DNA of 64,000 nucleotides, taken from Romboutsia weinsteinii (GTDB taxonomy: Bacteria; Bacillota; Clostridia; Peptostreptococcales; Peptostreptococcaceae). The DNA lies in NCBI RefSeq assembly GCF_002250835.2, contig NZ_NOJY02000006.1:1-64000 (forward strand). Reading direction: 5' to 3'. The notes under the pieces were generated by a model, which saw only the letters and a program-made list of their open reading frames with translations, was not told the origin of the DNA and made no database searches. Both the position numbers and the translations under genes were made by a program. Of the stretch, positions 45,251 through 53,647 are shown piece by piece (positions within the stretch are counted from its first letter, which is position 1; each line of letters begins with the position of its first letter).

Positions 45251-46015
45251 TTATTTGTTTATTATCTCTACACCATGTTTTAAGTACTTATCGATGATAT
45301 GTTCATCTACCTTGCTATCTGTTATTATAAAACTAATGTCTTCTAAGTTTGAAATTTTAGTTAAAGATACACTCTCTATCTTGCTACTATCTGCCAATAT
45401 AATAGCTTCATTTGACATTTCAATTAATATTTTTTGTATCTCTACCGTATGTATATTATAATCTGTTATCCCTCTATTTAAAGAAACTCCTCCAACACCT
45501 ATAAATGCTCTATCAACAGTAAAATTAGTTAATATATTTTTGGCAAACTCACCATAAAATGCATACTCTTTGCTATTTAATAAACCACCTGCTAGTATTA
45601 CCTTTATACCTTGGCTATTTGCTAACTCTGTTGCTATTGCTAATGAGTTAGTTATAACAGTTAGATTTTTAAACTTATTTTTTAATTGTTTTGCTATCTC
45701 TACATTAGTAGTACTATCATTTAATGCTATAGATTGACCTTCAACAATATATCTCACAGCAATAGATGCAATTTCTGATTTTTCTTCTTTAAATTCTTCT
45801 TCTCTTTTTTCAAAACTTAGTTTATCTACTGTTATTTTTTTTAAAACAGCTCCGCCATAAACTCTATCTAATACGCCTTCTTTTTCCAAATGTTCCAAGT
45901 CTCTTCTTATAGTTTCTATAGATACATTTAGTTCTTTTATCAGCTTAGATGTCTTAACTGCTGAGTCTCTATTCAAGCTTTCTATTATATATTCATATCT
46001 CTCTTGAGCTAACAT
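45251..46015 (-). CDS. DeoR/GlpR family transcriptional repressor
   Basis: 254-residue regulator. The N-terminal DeoR HTH (1-57) reads LAQERYEYIIESLNRD...VSIETIRRDLEHLEKEGVLDRVYGGA, the family signature. The C-terminal DeoRC sugar-phosphate sensor domain (about 75-230) has NDSTTNVEIAKQL, TNSLAIATEL and AFIGVGGVSLNRGITD. Such proteins sense phosphorylated sugars or glycerol phosphate. Its downstream neighbours (two MFS transporters, a phosphodiesterase) are likely targets. ATG start. Confidence 0.85.
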   Translation of the reverse strand: MLAQERYEYIIESLNRDSAVKTSKLIKELNVSIETIRRDLEHLEKEGVLDRVYGGAVLKKITVDKLSFEKREEEFKEEKSEIASIAVRYIVEGQSIALNDSTTNVEIAKQLKNKFKNLTVITNSLAIATELANSQGIKVILAGGLLNSKEYAFYGEFAKNILTNFTVDRAFIGVGGVSLNRGITDYNIHTVEIQKILIEMSNEAIILADSSKIESVSLTKISNLEDISFIITDSKVDEHIIDKYLKHGVEIINK

Positions 46016-46112
46016 TTATATCTCCTATATCCATTTTTTTAATATACTTTATTTATTAAATATTATATTTTTTTATATATAATATCAAGTACTCTTTTCT
46101 CTTGTATATAAT

Positions 46113-46667
46113 TTAGAAAGATGGTGGTGTAACTGCAAATATTATTTCACAATCTATGTCAGATATATTTTCCCACTTATGATTTGAATGTGGAGGTATT
46201 TTAACACTATCTCCACAATTTAATTCAACTATATCATTCATTAAATAAAGGCTAACAGAACCTTTTATCACATAGGCAACCTCTTCACCTTTATGACTAA
46301 AAAGCTCCTTTGAAGATGATTTTTTAGGTGGTATTTTCATAAGTAGAAACTCAATAGATCCTTTTGTGTTTGGTGTTAAAAGTTCATAGGCAAAGCTATC
46401 ATCTTCAGCAAACATTATTTTTTTACGACTATCTTTTCTAACTACTAAATCTTCAGTCCCAGCATCATTTATGAAAAAATTAAATACTGGTATGTCTAAG
46501 GCTTTAGATATTTGCTTTAGTGTATTAATAGATGGATTCGCACTTCCTTTTTCTATTTGACTTAGTAAAGATGGTGTAACTCCAGCTAAATTAGCTAATT
46601 CCTTAATCGTTAGTTCTTTGCTCTTTCTATATTCAGTGATATTTTTTGATATATCTAATTCACTCAT
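46113..46667 (-). CDS. XRE-family HTH regulator with C-terminal cupin domain
   Basis: 184-residue transcription factor. The HTH_3 domain (about 8-62) contains LTIKELANLAGVTPSLLSQIEKGSANPS. The cupin_2 domain (about 110-180) contains ELFSHKGEEVAYVIKGSVSLYL and GDSVKIPPHSNHKWEN, with His residues that could bind metal or ligand. This class regulates amine, polyamine or amino-acid genes. It is divergent from the D-serine dehydratase gene, with three inverted repeats between them. A close paralogue lies at 63737-64000. ATG start. Confidence 0.88.
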   Translation of the reverse strand: MSELDISKNITEYRKSKELTIKELANLAGVTPSLLSQIEKGSANPSINTLKQISKALDIPVFNFFINDAGTEDLVVRKDSRKKIMFAEDDSFAYELLTPNTKGSIEFLLMKIPPKKSSSKELFSHKGEEVAYVIKGSVSLYLMNDIVELNCGDSVKIPPHSNHKWENISDIDCEIIFAVTPPSF

Positions 46668-46696
46668 TTATAAACTACCTCACCCTATGTATTTTT

Positions 46697-46715
46697 AATT
46701 ATCTTTTAGATAATT
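46697..46715. promoter_or_regulatory. Inverted repeat near the XRE-cupin gene
   Basis: Perfect arms AATTATC / GATAATT with a 5-bp spacer, 30 bp before the XRE-cupin start. Candidate operator for that regulator. Confidence 0.4.
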
Positions 46716-46751
46716 ATATCAATATAGCATATATTGTGCAATTCAGTTAAA

Positions 46752-46786
46752 TTATATTTAATTAAGCTAAAAATAATTAAATATAA
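46752..46786. promoter_or_regulatory. 13-bp inverted repeat in the dsdA/XRE divergent region
   Basis: Perfect arms TTATATTTAATTA / TAATTAAATATAA with a 9-bp spacer. It is AT-only in the arms, so it could arise by composition, but its length is above chance expectation. Candidate operator. Confidence 0.4.
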
Positions 46787-46795
46787 TTGACGTTA

Positions 46796-46823
46796 TTGAT
46801 AAAATATGTTAACATTTTATCAA
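46796..46823. promoter_or_regulatory. 28-bp near-palindrome in the dsdA/XRE divergent region
   Basis: Arms TTGATAAAAT / ATTTTATCAA around an inner palindrome ATGTTAACAT. It is the most palindromic site in the 271-bp divergent region and the best operator candidate for control of dsdA. Confidence 0.5.
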
Positions 46824-46938
46824 AATATAAATAATATTTAATTTAATCAATATATTTTAAATGTTATTTAATAATTAGTAATATATTTATCAGTTTTAGC
46901 AAATAATTTTTTTAATAAAAAGATAAGGATGGTTAAAT

Positions 46939-48300
46939 ATGATTAATTCAAAAGTATTAGGCAAAGAAATATCGACTTGGATAAATGAGTATCCATTATT
47001 AAAAGAAATAATAGATTTAAAGGAATCATTATGGATAAATCCTAATCATAGTAACTTTGTTGAAGGAATGAAAAACGTTTCTCTTTCACAAGATGATGTA
47101 CTTGATGCGGAGAAAAGATTAAATAGATTTGCTCCATACATAGCAAAAGTATTCCCAGAAACAAAACCAGAAAACGGAATAATAGAATCTCCAACAGTTA
47201 AAATAGACAATATGAAAGCTAAATTAGAAGAAATATGCGGTGAACATCTTCCAGGAAATCTTTTATTGAAGTGCGATAGTCATCTTAAAGTATCTGGATC
47301 AATAAAAGCTAGAGGTGGGATCTATGAAGTTTTAAAACACGCTGAAGACTTAGCTTTAGAAAACAATATAATTACTATAGAAGACAATTACGAAAAATTA
47401 GATAGTGATGAAGTTAGAGCCTTCTTCTCTAATTACTCTGTAGTGGTTGGGTCAACTGGAAATTTAGGTTTAAGTATAGGCATAATGAGTGCTAAACTTG
47501 GATTTAAAGTTACGGTTCATATGTCAGCAGATGCAAGACAATGGAAAAAGGACTTACTAAGAAGCAGAGGTGTAGAAGTCATAGAATATGAATCTGATTA
47601 CAGTAAGGCTGTTGAAGAAGGTAGAAAACAAGCTGAATCAGATGCTAATAGCTACTTTGTAGATGATGAAAATTCTAAAAACTTATTTTTAGGATACTCT
47701 GTTGCTGCTAAGAGATTAGATAATCAATTAAAGAAAATGGGTGTAGTTGTTGATGATAATAATCCATTATTTGTATATCTACCATGTGGAGTTGGCGGTG
47801 GTCCTGGTGGAGTTGCTTTTGGACTTAAGCTTTTATACAAAGATAATGTACACTTCTTCTTTGCAGAGCCAACACACTCTCCATGTATGATGATAGGATG
47901 TATGACTGGTGAACATGATACTGTATCTGTTCAAGACTTTGGAATAGACAATGTAACTGCTGCTGATGGTTTAGCAGTTGGTAGAGCTTCTGGATTTGTT
48001 GGTAAGACACTTGAAAAATTAATGAGTGGATGCTACTCAGTTAGTGATGAAAATATGTATAGATTGTTAACTAAAATGGCTGATAGTGAGAAGATATTCT
48101 TAGAACCTTCAGCACTTGCTGGTGTTCCAGGAATTATAAATATCCTTACTTCAGAAGAAGGTAAAAAATATTTAAGAGATAACAATCTTGAAAATAAAAT
48201 AGAAAATATAAATCATATTGCCTGGGCAACTGGTGGAAGTATGGTGCCAAAAGATATGATGGATGAGTACTACAATAAGGGTATTTCATTACTTAAATAA
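46939..48300 (+). CDS. dsdA: D-serine ammonia-lyase (dehydratase)
   Basis: 453-residue PLP enzyme converting D-serine to pyruvate and ammonia (via 2-aminoacrylate). Close to DsdA by length and motifs: the PLP-lysine region [14 protein letters not shown] (about 122-135), the glycine loop [38 protein letters not shown] (about 280) and the C-terminal [13 protein letters not shown] behind AAGGATGG. Divergent from the XRE-cupin regulator. The aminoacrylate intermediate links it to the RidA gene later in the island. Confidence 0.92.
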   Translation: MINSKVLGKEISTWINEYPLLKEIIDLKESLWINPNHSNFVEGMKNVSLSQDDVLDAEKRLNRFAPYIAKVFPETKPENGIIESPTVKIDNMKAKLEEICGEHLPGNLLLKCDSHLKVSGSIKARGGIYEVLKHAEDLALENNIITIEDNYEKLDSDEVRAFFSNYSVVVGSTGNLGLSIGIMSAKLGFKVTVHMSADARQWKKDLLRSRGVEVIEYESDYSKAVEEGRKQAESDANSYFVDDENSKNLFLGYSVAAKRLDNQLKKMGVVVDDNNPLFVYLPCGVGGGPGGVAFGLKLLYKDNVHFFFAEPTHSPCMMIGCMTGEHDTVSVQDFGIDNVTAADGLAVGRASGFVGKTLEKLMSGCYSVSDENMYRLLTKMADSEKIFLEPSALAGVPGIINILTSEEGKKYLRDNNLENKIENINHIAWATGGSMVPKDMMDEYYNKGISLLK

Positions 48301-48339
48301 ATATATAGTTAATATTACCTATTATTAAGCAGAAATAAA

Positions 48340-48385
48340 GTTGTTTCAAAATTAATTTTATTTATAGAATCTATTTTGAAACAAC
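48340..48385. terminator. Bidirectional terminator, dsdA / TrmB-type gene
   Basis: Perfect 13-bp stem GTTGTTTCAAAAT / ATTTTGAAACAAC, then CCTTTTT on plus and TTTATTTCTG on minus, between convergent genes. Confidence 0.85.
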
Positions 48386-48415
48386 CCTTTTTATCTTTAT
48401 GGAAAGATAACTTTA

Positions 48416-49219
48416 TTAAAATATATCACGAATCTTTGCATATTCTTCTCCTAGCTCTCTTTGCATACTTTCCCTGAATATACTAACACTCTTATAAAAA
48501 TACATATCATGTTTAACATACTCTTTAGCCATAAATATCATTGGCTTACTTTCCGTCCAAATTACCTCAACTGAATTTTTATTTATAATTTGACCAAATA
48601 TAACTTCTCTAGAATCAGATACTACAGTTATCCATCGTCCGCCCATTTCTTCATATTTTTCTTGTGCTAAACCATGCCTATAATATGATTTCAAATCTAC
48701 CTTAGAATCTTCTGAGCTACTATAATAAATAACGCCAAGATTTATTCCTTTAGATTCTAACTCTTTTAGATCATCTATAATTTGTTCTATATCTTCTTCC
48801 CAAATTTGTAAGTATAATTCTTTTTTAGTATTTTTTATTATATTTCTGCACTTATCAAATACATTTTTATACTCTTTTATATGCCAAATATATTCTAAAT
48901 CTACTTTTGTATCATAGTCTTTCAACTGCTCTTCTATCTTGTCTAATGTATCTTCCATTTCATGCTTTAAGTTTTTACTAATCTCTTCTATTGGAATAGC
49001 AGAGTAAGCATTTCCATTGCCATTTTCCGAGAATACTATAAATCCTTTATTTATTAAACCTTCTAAAACATTATATACCTTTGATCTCGGAACTGTAGAA
49101 ACTTTACTCGCTTCATACCCTGACAAACTTCCATTTTTAAGTAATGCAAGATATACCTTCGATTCTGAATCTGTAAGACCAATTTTATTTAATAAATTTA
49201 TTTTTTCCTGCATATACAT
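48416..49219 (-). CDS. TrmB-family transcriptional regulator
   Basis: 267-residue regulator. The N-terminal TrmB winged helix (about 5-75) contains LTDSESKVYLALLKNGSLSGYEASKVSTVPRSKVYNVLEGLINKGF, followed by a coiled coil (about 88-115). The C-terminal effector domain (about 120-265) has the TrmB-type FDKCRNIIKNTKKELYLQIWEEDIEQI and MIFMAKEYVKHDMY segments. ATG 49219 behind AAAGGTG. It is the last gene of the cyclodeaminase-dehydratase operon (24-bp gap), so it likely regulates that operon. Ligand unknown. Confidence 0.82.
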   Translation of the reverse strand: MYMQEKINLLNKIGLTDSESKVYLALLKNGSLSGYEASKVSTVPRSKVYNVLEGLINKGFIVFSENGNGNAYSAIPIEEISKNLKHEMEDTLDKIEEQLKDYDTKVDLEYIWHIKEYKNVFDKCRNIIKNTKKELYLQIWEEDIEQIIDDLKELESKGINLGVIYYSSSEDSKVDLKSYYRHGLAQEKYEEMGGRWITVVSDSREVIFGQIINKNSVEVIWTESKPMIFMAKEYVKHDMYFYKSVSIFRESMQRELGEEYAKIRDIF

Positions 49220-49243
49220 TCCGCACCTTTCTAAACCTGAAAA

Positions 49244-50899
49244 TTACCAAGTCTGCATTGCTCCACCTTCATCAGCAGTTCTACAAGTACTTGCATAAAC
49301 TGCTAATACACCTTTTTTAACTTTCGGCTCTGGTCTAACCCATCTATTATGTCTTTCTTCTAACTCTTCATCTGTTAATTCAATTTCAACCACACCATTA
49401 TTTACATCAACAACAATCATATCTCCATCTTCAACTAGCGCTATTGGTCCCCCATCATAAGCCTCAGGGCAAACATGTCCTACTATCGCACCGTAATTAA
49501 AGCCCGAGAATCTTGCATCAGTTACAAGTCCAACACTCTGTTCTAATCCATAAGCCACTAGTGCATCAGTAGAAAGCATAACCTCTTTCATTCCAGGAGC
49601 TCCCTTACATCCTTCATATCTTATAACTATAACATCTCCTGGTACTATTTTACCACTTTGTATAGCTTCTAAGGCTTCGAAGTCATTTGAATATACTTTC
49701 GCAACACCTCTAAAGTGCTTCATTTCTTCGTATACGCCACTTGGTCTTATTATTGCTCCTTTTGGAGCTAGGTTACCTTTTAATACTTTAAGTCCAGCTT
49801 CTTTGTGAAGAGGATTGTCTAAAGTTCTTAGTACATCACTTGACTCTACTATCGTGTTTTCTAAAATATCGTTCCAACTATTTCCTAATAAAGTCGGTAC
49901 ATCTTTATGTAATTTATTTTCTATCATTTTCATAACTGCAGGTACTCCACCTACATTATGAAGATCCACTACATTATAGGGTCCACTTGGTCTTACTCCG
50001 CAAATACACTTGATCTCTTCACTCAATCTATCAAAGTCATCAAGTGTAATATTGATATCTAAATCTCTAGCTATTGCTAGTATGTGAAGAACAGCATTTG
50101 TAGAGCCTCCTATTGCCATATCAACCATTATAGTATTTAATAGTGTTTCTTTTGTTATTAACTTACTTGGAGTTAAACCTTTATTTATTAAATCTACTAT
50201 ATACCTTCCTGCATCTCTTGCAGACCTAAGCTTTATTAAGTCTGCTGCAGGTATAGTTCCTGTTCCTGGTAATACTAAATTTAAACATTCTCCTAGTATT
50301 TGCATAGTATTTGCAGTTCCCATTACTGAACAAGCCCCAAAGCTAGGACAAACACATTCCTCCATATCAGATAAATCCTTATCATCACCAGATAGTATAG
50401 CTACATCTACGTCTGGAGCAAGAACTTTTTTACCCTTGTACACACCTGGCATCATTGGACCACCAGTTACAACAAGTGTTGGCAAATCTAATCTAGCTGC
50501 TGCTAAATATGTTCCAGCTATTATATTATCACATGATGCAACTAATATTAATGCATCAAAATGATGGACATTTGCAACAAATTCTATAGACATAGATACA
50601 ATATCCCTACCTACTAACTCGTATTTTAATTCTTCCGCACCATTACTTACATTTCCGCAAGTACATGGTATACCAAATTCTACAGGCATACCTCCTGCTT
50701 CCCATACGCCTTGCTTTATAGATTCTGTTATTGTTCTTAAATGTGCTGCTCCTGGAGACCCCTCCATAAATGCATTTGCTATTCCTACATGAAACTTTGT
50801 TTTTATATCTTTGTCACTAAACCCTGACCCTTTGTACATAACCCTTCTATGTGCTCCATTAGGCGCACTCCAATAGCTTCTATCATTTACATCTTTCAT
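49244..50899 (-). CDS. IlvD/Edd family iron-sulfur dehydratase
   Basis: 551-residue member of the dihydroxyacid/sugar-acid dehydratase family. Family segments include LVVTGGPMMPGVYKG, the Cys-containing CPSFGACSVMGTANTM, MVDMAIGGSTNAVLHI, VIRYEGCKGAPGMKEM-like and TDARFSGFNYGAIVGHVCPEA. Candidate Fe-S cysteines lie in IPCTCGN (about 78), LVASCDN and CVCPSFGAC. The N-terminus (RSYWSAPNGAHRRVMYKGSGFSD) differs from IlvD of valine biosynthesis, and there are no other ilv genes nearby. I therefore keep a family-level name. The context (cyclodeaminase homologue, TrmB) suggests a catabolic role. Confidence 0.82.
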   Translation of the reverse strand: MKDVNDRSYWSAPNGAHRRVMYKGSGFSDKDIKTKFHVGIANAFMEGSPGAAHLRTITESIKQGVWEAGGMPVEFGIPCTCGNVSNGAEELKYELVGRDIVSMSIEFVANVHHFDALILVASCDNIIAGTYLAAARLDLPTLVVTGGPMMPGVYKGKKVLAPDVDVAILSGDDKDLSDMEECVCPSFGACSVMGTANTMQILGECLNLVLPGTGTIPAADLIKLRSARDAGRYIVDLINKGLTPSKLITKETLLNTIMVDMAIGGSTNAVLHILAIARDLDINITLDDFDRLSEEIKCICGVRPSGPYNVVDLHNVGGVPAVMKMIENKLHKDVPTLLGNSWNDILENTIVESSDVLRTLDNPLHKEAGLKVLKGNLAPKGAIIRPSGVYEEMKHFRGVAKVYSNDFEALEAIQSGKIVPGDVIVIRYEGCKGAPGMKEVMLSTDALVAYGLEQSVGLVTDARFSGFNYGAIVGHVCPEAYDGGPIALVEDGDMIVVDVNNGVVEIELTDEELEERHNRWVRPEPKVKKGVLAVYASTCRTADEGGAMQTW

Positions 50900-50920
50900 T
50901 TTGGTTAGTCCCCCCTTTTT

Positions 50921-51904
50921 TTACCACTCTATTCCTATACCTTTTTCTACTGCTTTATCATAAATTTTCTTTGCAGTGACTACATCCTGAACAGCTATAC
51001 CAACAGTTTTAAAAACTATGATTTCATCATCATTTTCTCTTCCTAAAATTTTACCACTAATTACGTCTCCAAGCTCTCCACTAAAATCATTTTTAGTTAT
51101 GCTACCATCTTTTAATGGATTTAATATATCACCCGACTCTGATAAAACTGCTTCTGTAGATTCAAAGAATATTTTACTTGCACGAGTTAAAGCTACAGGA
51201 TCTAGTTCCTGCATAACAGGTAGATATGATCCAACAGCACTTATTGTAGCCCCTTTTTTAACTTTATTTCCATCAAACACCGGTCTTCTAGAAGTGGTAA
51301 CAGTAATTATTACATCTGCATCATCTATAGCCTCATCAGATGTTTTTGCTACTCTAAACTTAGTATTATAATGTTTAAGTTCCTCCTGCATCTCTTCAAC
51401 AAAAGCTTTTGTCCTATTCTCATCAAGGTCAAATATATACACCTCTTCAAGATTCCTAGCTTCAACCATAGCTTCTAATTGAGTACACGCTTGACCTCCA
51501 GTGCCTATAAGAGCCCCTTTTTTTGCATCCTTTCGTGCTAAAACATCTATAGCTGCTCCTGATGCAGCTCCTGTTCTAAGTTGAGTCACATATGTTCCAT
51601 CTAAAATTGAGCAAACTTCTCCTGTAGTTCCATCTAGTAGTAAAACTGTAGCCGGTGTTACAGGCTTACCTTTATTAATGTTTTTAGGAAATACTGATAC
51701 TATCTTTATACCTGCACAATCTAAATCTTCAATATATCCTGGCATAAACAGCATACTTCCTTCATATTTAGTGGCAGGTATATTAGTTCTTAGTGGAACA
51801 ACACTTCTACCTTCTGTATATATTCTAAACGCCTCTTTGTCAGCTTCAATAGCGTCTCTCATTGTAAAAATATTTTTAATGTCATTTTTATTTAATAATA
51901 GCAT
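50921..51904 (-). CDS. Ornithine cyclodeaminase / mu-crystallin family protein
   Basis: 327-residue NAD(P)-binding enzyme of the OCD/mu-crystallin family. The Rossmann motif is GALIGTGGQACTQLEAM (about 131). Family segments are AASGAAIDVLARKDAKKG, SAVGSYLPVMQELDP and GELGDVISGKI with the late IGIAVQDV. Members include ornithine cyclodeaminase, alanine dehydrogenase and delta1-pyrroline/ketimine reductases, so the reaction is not fixed by sequence alone. First gene of a three-gene operon with the IlvD/Edd dehydratase and TrmB regulator. ATG behind GGGGGGAGA. Confidence 0.85.
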   Translation of the reverse strand: MLLLNKNDIKNIFTMRDAIEADKEAFRIYTEGRSVVPLRTNIPATKYEGSMLFMPGYIEDLDCAGIKIVSVFPKNINKGKPVTPATVLLLDGTTGEVCSILDGTYVTQLRTGAASGAAIDVLARKDAKKGALIGTGGQACTQLEAMVEARNLEEVYIFDLDENRTKAFVEEMQEELKHYNTKFRVAKTSDEAIDDADVIITVTTSRRPVFDGNKVKKGATISAVGSYLPVMQELDPVALTRASKIFFESTEAVLSESGDILNPLKDGSITKNDFSGELGDVISGKILGRENDDEIIVFKTVGIAVQDVVTAKKIYDKAVEKGIGIEW

Positions 51905-51933
51905 TTAATCTCCCCCCTATATTTTATCAAAAT

Positions 51934-51952
51934 TTAATAAATACTTTATTAA
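51934..51952. promoter_or_regulatory. Inverted repeat in the cyclodeaminase leader
   Basis: Arms TTAATAAA / TTTATTAA with a 3-bp centre, 30 bp before the cyclodeaminase ATG and downstream of its promoter candidate, a repressor-like position. Candidate TrmB operator. Confidence 0.35.
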
Positions 51953-51983
51953 GTTGTATTTTTAATATACCCCTTTAGTAACT

Positions 51984-52011
51984 ATTGTATATAATTTCCA
52001 AAAACTTTCAA
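51984..52011 (-). promoter_or_regulatory. Candidate promoter of the cyclodeaminase operon
   Basis: On the minus strand TTGAAA (52011-52006), 16 bp, TACAAT (51989-51984), about 75 bp before the ATG. Confidence 0.45.
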
Positions 52012-52044
52012 CATATTTCTCAAGGTATATTTTTACTATATATT

Positions 52045-52094
52045 TTCAAAATAATCTTTTATATTTAATTTCAAAATAATCTTTTATATTTAAT
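52045..52094. repeat. Exact 25-bp tandem duplication
   Basis: Two adjacent identical copies (52045-52069 and 52070-52094) of a 25-bp unit beginning TTCAAAATAATC. It lies between the two divergent promoter candidates. Could be a duplicated binding site or simple slippage. Confidence 0.8.
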
Positions 52095-52155
52095 TTTTTA
52101 TATAAATAACCTGTACTCTTATGATCTGAACTTCGGTTTCTTTTTTAATTTATAG

Positions 52156-52184
52156 TTGCACATATTTTACTTTATAACTACAAT
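52156..52184 (+). promoter_or_regulatory. Candidate promoter of the POT transporter operon
   Basis: TTGCAC (52156-52161), 17 bp, TACAAT (52179-52184), giving a leader of about 60 bases before the ATG. Confidence 0.5.
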
Positions 52185-52249
52185 CTATATTAGTAGTTAC
52201 CTACATGATATACTAATCATTTATTTTAATTTACTAAGGGGGATTATTT

Positions 52250-53623
52250 ATGGGAAATGCAGCCAATCTACAAAAAATAAAACAACCTAAAGACTTATAT
52301 TTTTGTGGATCTATGCTAAGTTTTGTTGGCTTTTCATACTATGGTATGAAGTTAGTTTTATTGCTATTTTTAGCTGAGCAACCTACAAAAGGAGGATTAG
52401 GACTAACATCTTCAGAGGCTACTATAATAATGGCTTCTCTTATGGCATGGTCATACTTATCTCCAATAGTTGGAGGTTGGATTAGTGACAGATTCTTGGG
52501 TCCTAAAAAATGTGTAGCTATAGGTCTTTTGATAACTTCTATCGGGTATCTTGTAGGGTTCTTTATCACAAGTAAACTTATGGTTTATATAATGATTTTA
52601 TTATGCGTAATAGGACCTGGTTTTTACAAAGGAAATTTGCAAACTTTAATTGGTAATTTATATGCTAATGATGACCCTAGAAAAGATGGTGCATTCTCTA
52701 TTGCTTATACATTTACTAATATAGGTGTTTTCTTTGGACCTTTATTATGCGGGCTTGTTGCTAACGAATGGTTCGCACAAAAAAATGGTGCTGAAATGTT
52801 GGTATATGGGTACAAATATGTATTCTTGGTTTCAGCTATAGTTACATTTATAGGATTTATAGTATTTCTACTTGGCCAAAACAAGTTCTGCAATGAAAAT
52901 AATAATTCTAGTAAAGAAAACTCAAAAGACTCTTTGGAGTATAAAAATCAAATAGCATCAAAACCTTTAAGTAAAAAAGAAAGACAAAGAATGATGGTTA
53001 TAATCACTCTAGCATTCTTTACAATATTCTTCTGGATGGCTTATAATCAAGCATCTATGTCTATAGCACTATACACTCAAGAACATATTAATTCTTCAAT
53101 TGGAAATTTTGTAGTTCCAACATCTTGGATAGACTCTTACAATGGACTTCTATGCGTAATACTTGGCCCTATAATGGCTGCTATCTGGTTAAGATTATCA
53201 AAAACTAAACGTGGTGACTTAAGTATTCCACTTAAAATGAGCTTAGGATTTATATTCTTAGCAGGTGGATTTTTATTTATGATAGGATCTGTAATGCAAA
53301 GCGGGTATGGTGATACTACAGTTCAAAAGGCTAGTCTGTTATGGCTTGTAGGATTCCTAACTTTACAGGGTATAGGAGAAATGTGTTTTGCTCCTGTTGG
53401 CTATGGTATGGTAAATAAATTAGCTCCAGAAAAATACTCTTCTCTTTTAATGGGAGTATGGTTTGCATCTACATTCTTTGCAAATAAGCTTTCTGGATAT
53501 GTTCAACTTATCATAGATAAAATGGGTATTTTACAAGTGTTTATACTTATACCTTCTTTCCTTGTTATCATAGGTATTTTATTAATTATTCTTAATAGAA
53601 AGTTAGAAGAAATGGCAAATTAA
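52250..53623 (+). CDS. POT/PTR2 family proton-coupled peptide transporter
   Basis: 457-residue 12- to 14-helix MFS protein of the proton-dependent oligopeptide transporter family. Signature parts are GWISDRFLGPKKCVAIG (loop 2-3), GPGFYKGNLQTLIGNLYANDDPRKDGAFSIAYTFTNIGVFFGP, and IGEMCFAPVGYGMVNKLAPEKYSSLLMGVWF in the second half. The classical ExxER motif of helix 1 is not seen near the N-terminus (FVGFSYYGMKLVLLLF), an odd feature for a peptide/H+ symporter. ATG behind AGGGGGA. It is followed 24 bp later by an M24 peptidase, which suits di/tripeptide uptake and hydrolysis. Confidence 0.85.
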   Translation: MGNAANLQKIKQPKDLYFCGSMLSFVGFSYYGMKLVLLLFLAEQPTKGGLGLTSSEATIIMASLMAWSYLSPIVGGWISDRFLGPKKCVAIGLLITSIGYLVGFFITSKLMVYIMILLCVIGPGFYKGNLQTLIGNLYANDDPRKDGAFSIAYTFTNIGVFFGPLLCGLVANEWFAQKNGAEMLVYGYKYVFLVSAIVTFIGFIVFLLGQNKFCNENNNSSKENSKDSLEYKNQIASKPLSKKERQRMMVIITLAFFTIFFWMAYNQASMSIALYTQEHINSSIGNFVVPTSWIDSYNGLLCVILGPIMAAIWLRLSKTKRGDLSIPLKMSLGFIFLAGGFLFMIGSVMQSGYGDTTVQKASLLWLVGFLTLQGIGEMCFAPVGYGMVNKLAPEKYSSLLMGVWFASTFFANKLSGYVQLIIDKMGILQVFILIPSFLVIIGILLIILNRKLEEMAN

Positions 53624-53647
53624 AATTATCAGGAGGAAAACGTTAAT

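Larger units (their letters stand above)
51905..52249. other. Divergent intergenic region, cyclodeaminase / POT transporter
   Basis: 345 bp, AT-rich, no coding frame. It contains, from left to right, an inverted repeat (51934-51952), a minus-strand promoter candidate (51984-52011), an exact 25-bp tandem duplication (52045-52094) and a plus-strand promoter candidate (52156-52184). Confidence 0.6.

Noticed and set aside
49244-50899. Naming the dehydratase ilvD
   Set aside because: No branched-chain genes nearby, atypical N-terminus and catabolic neighbours; family-level name kept.
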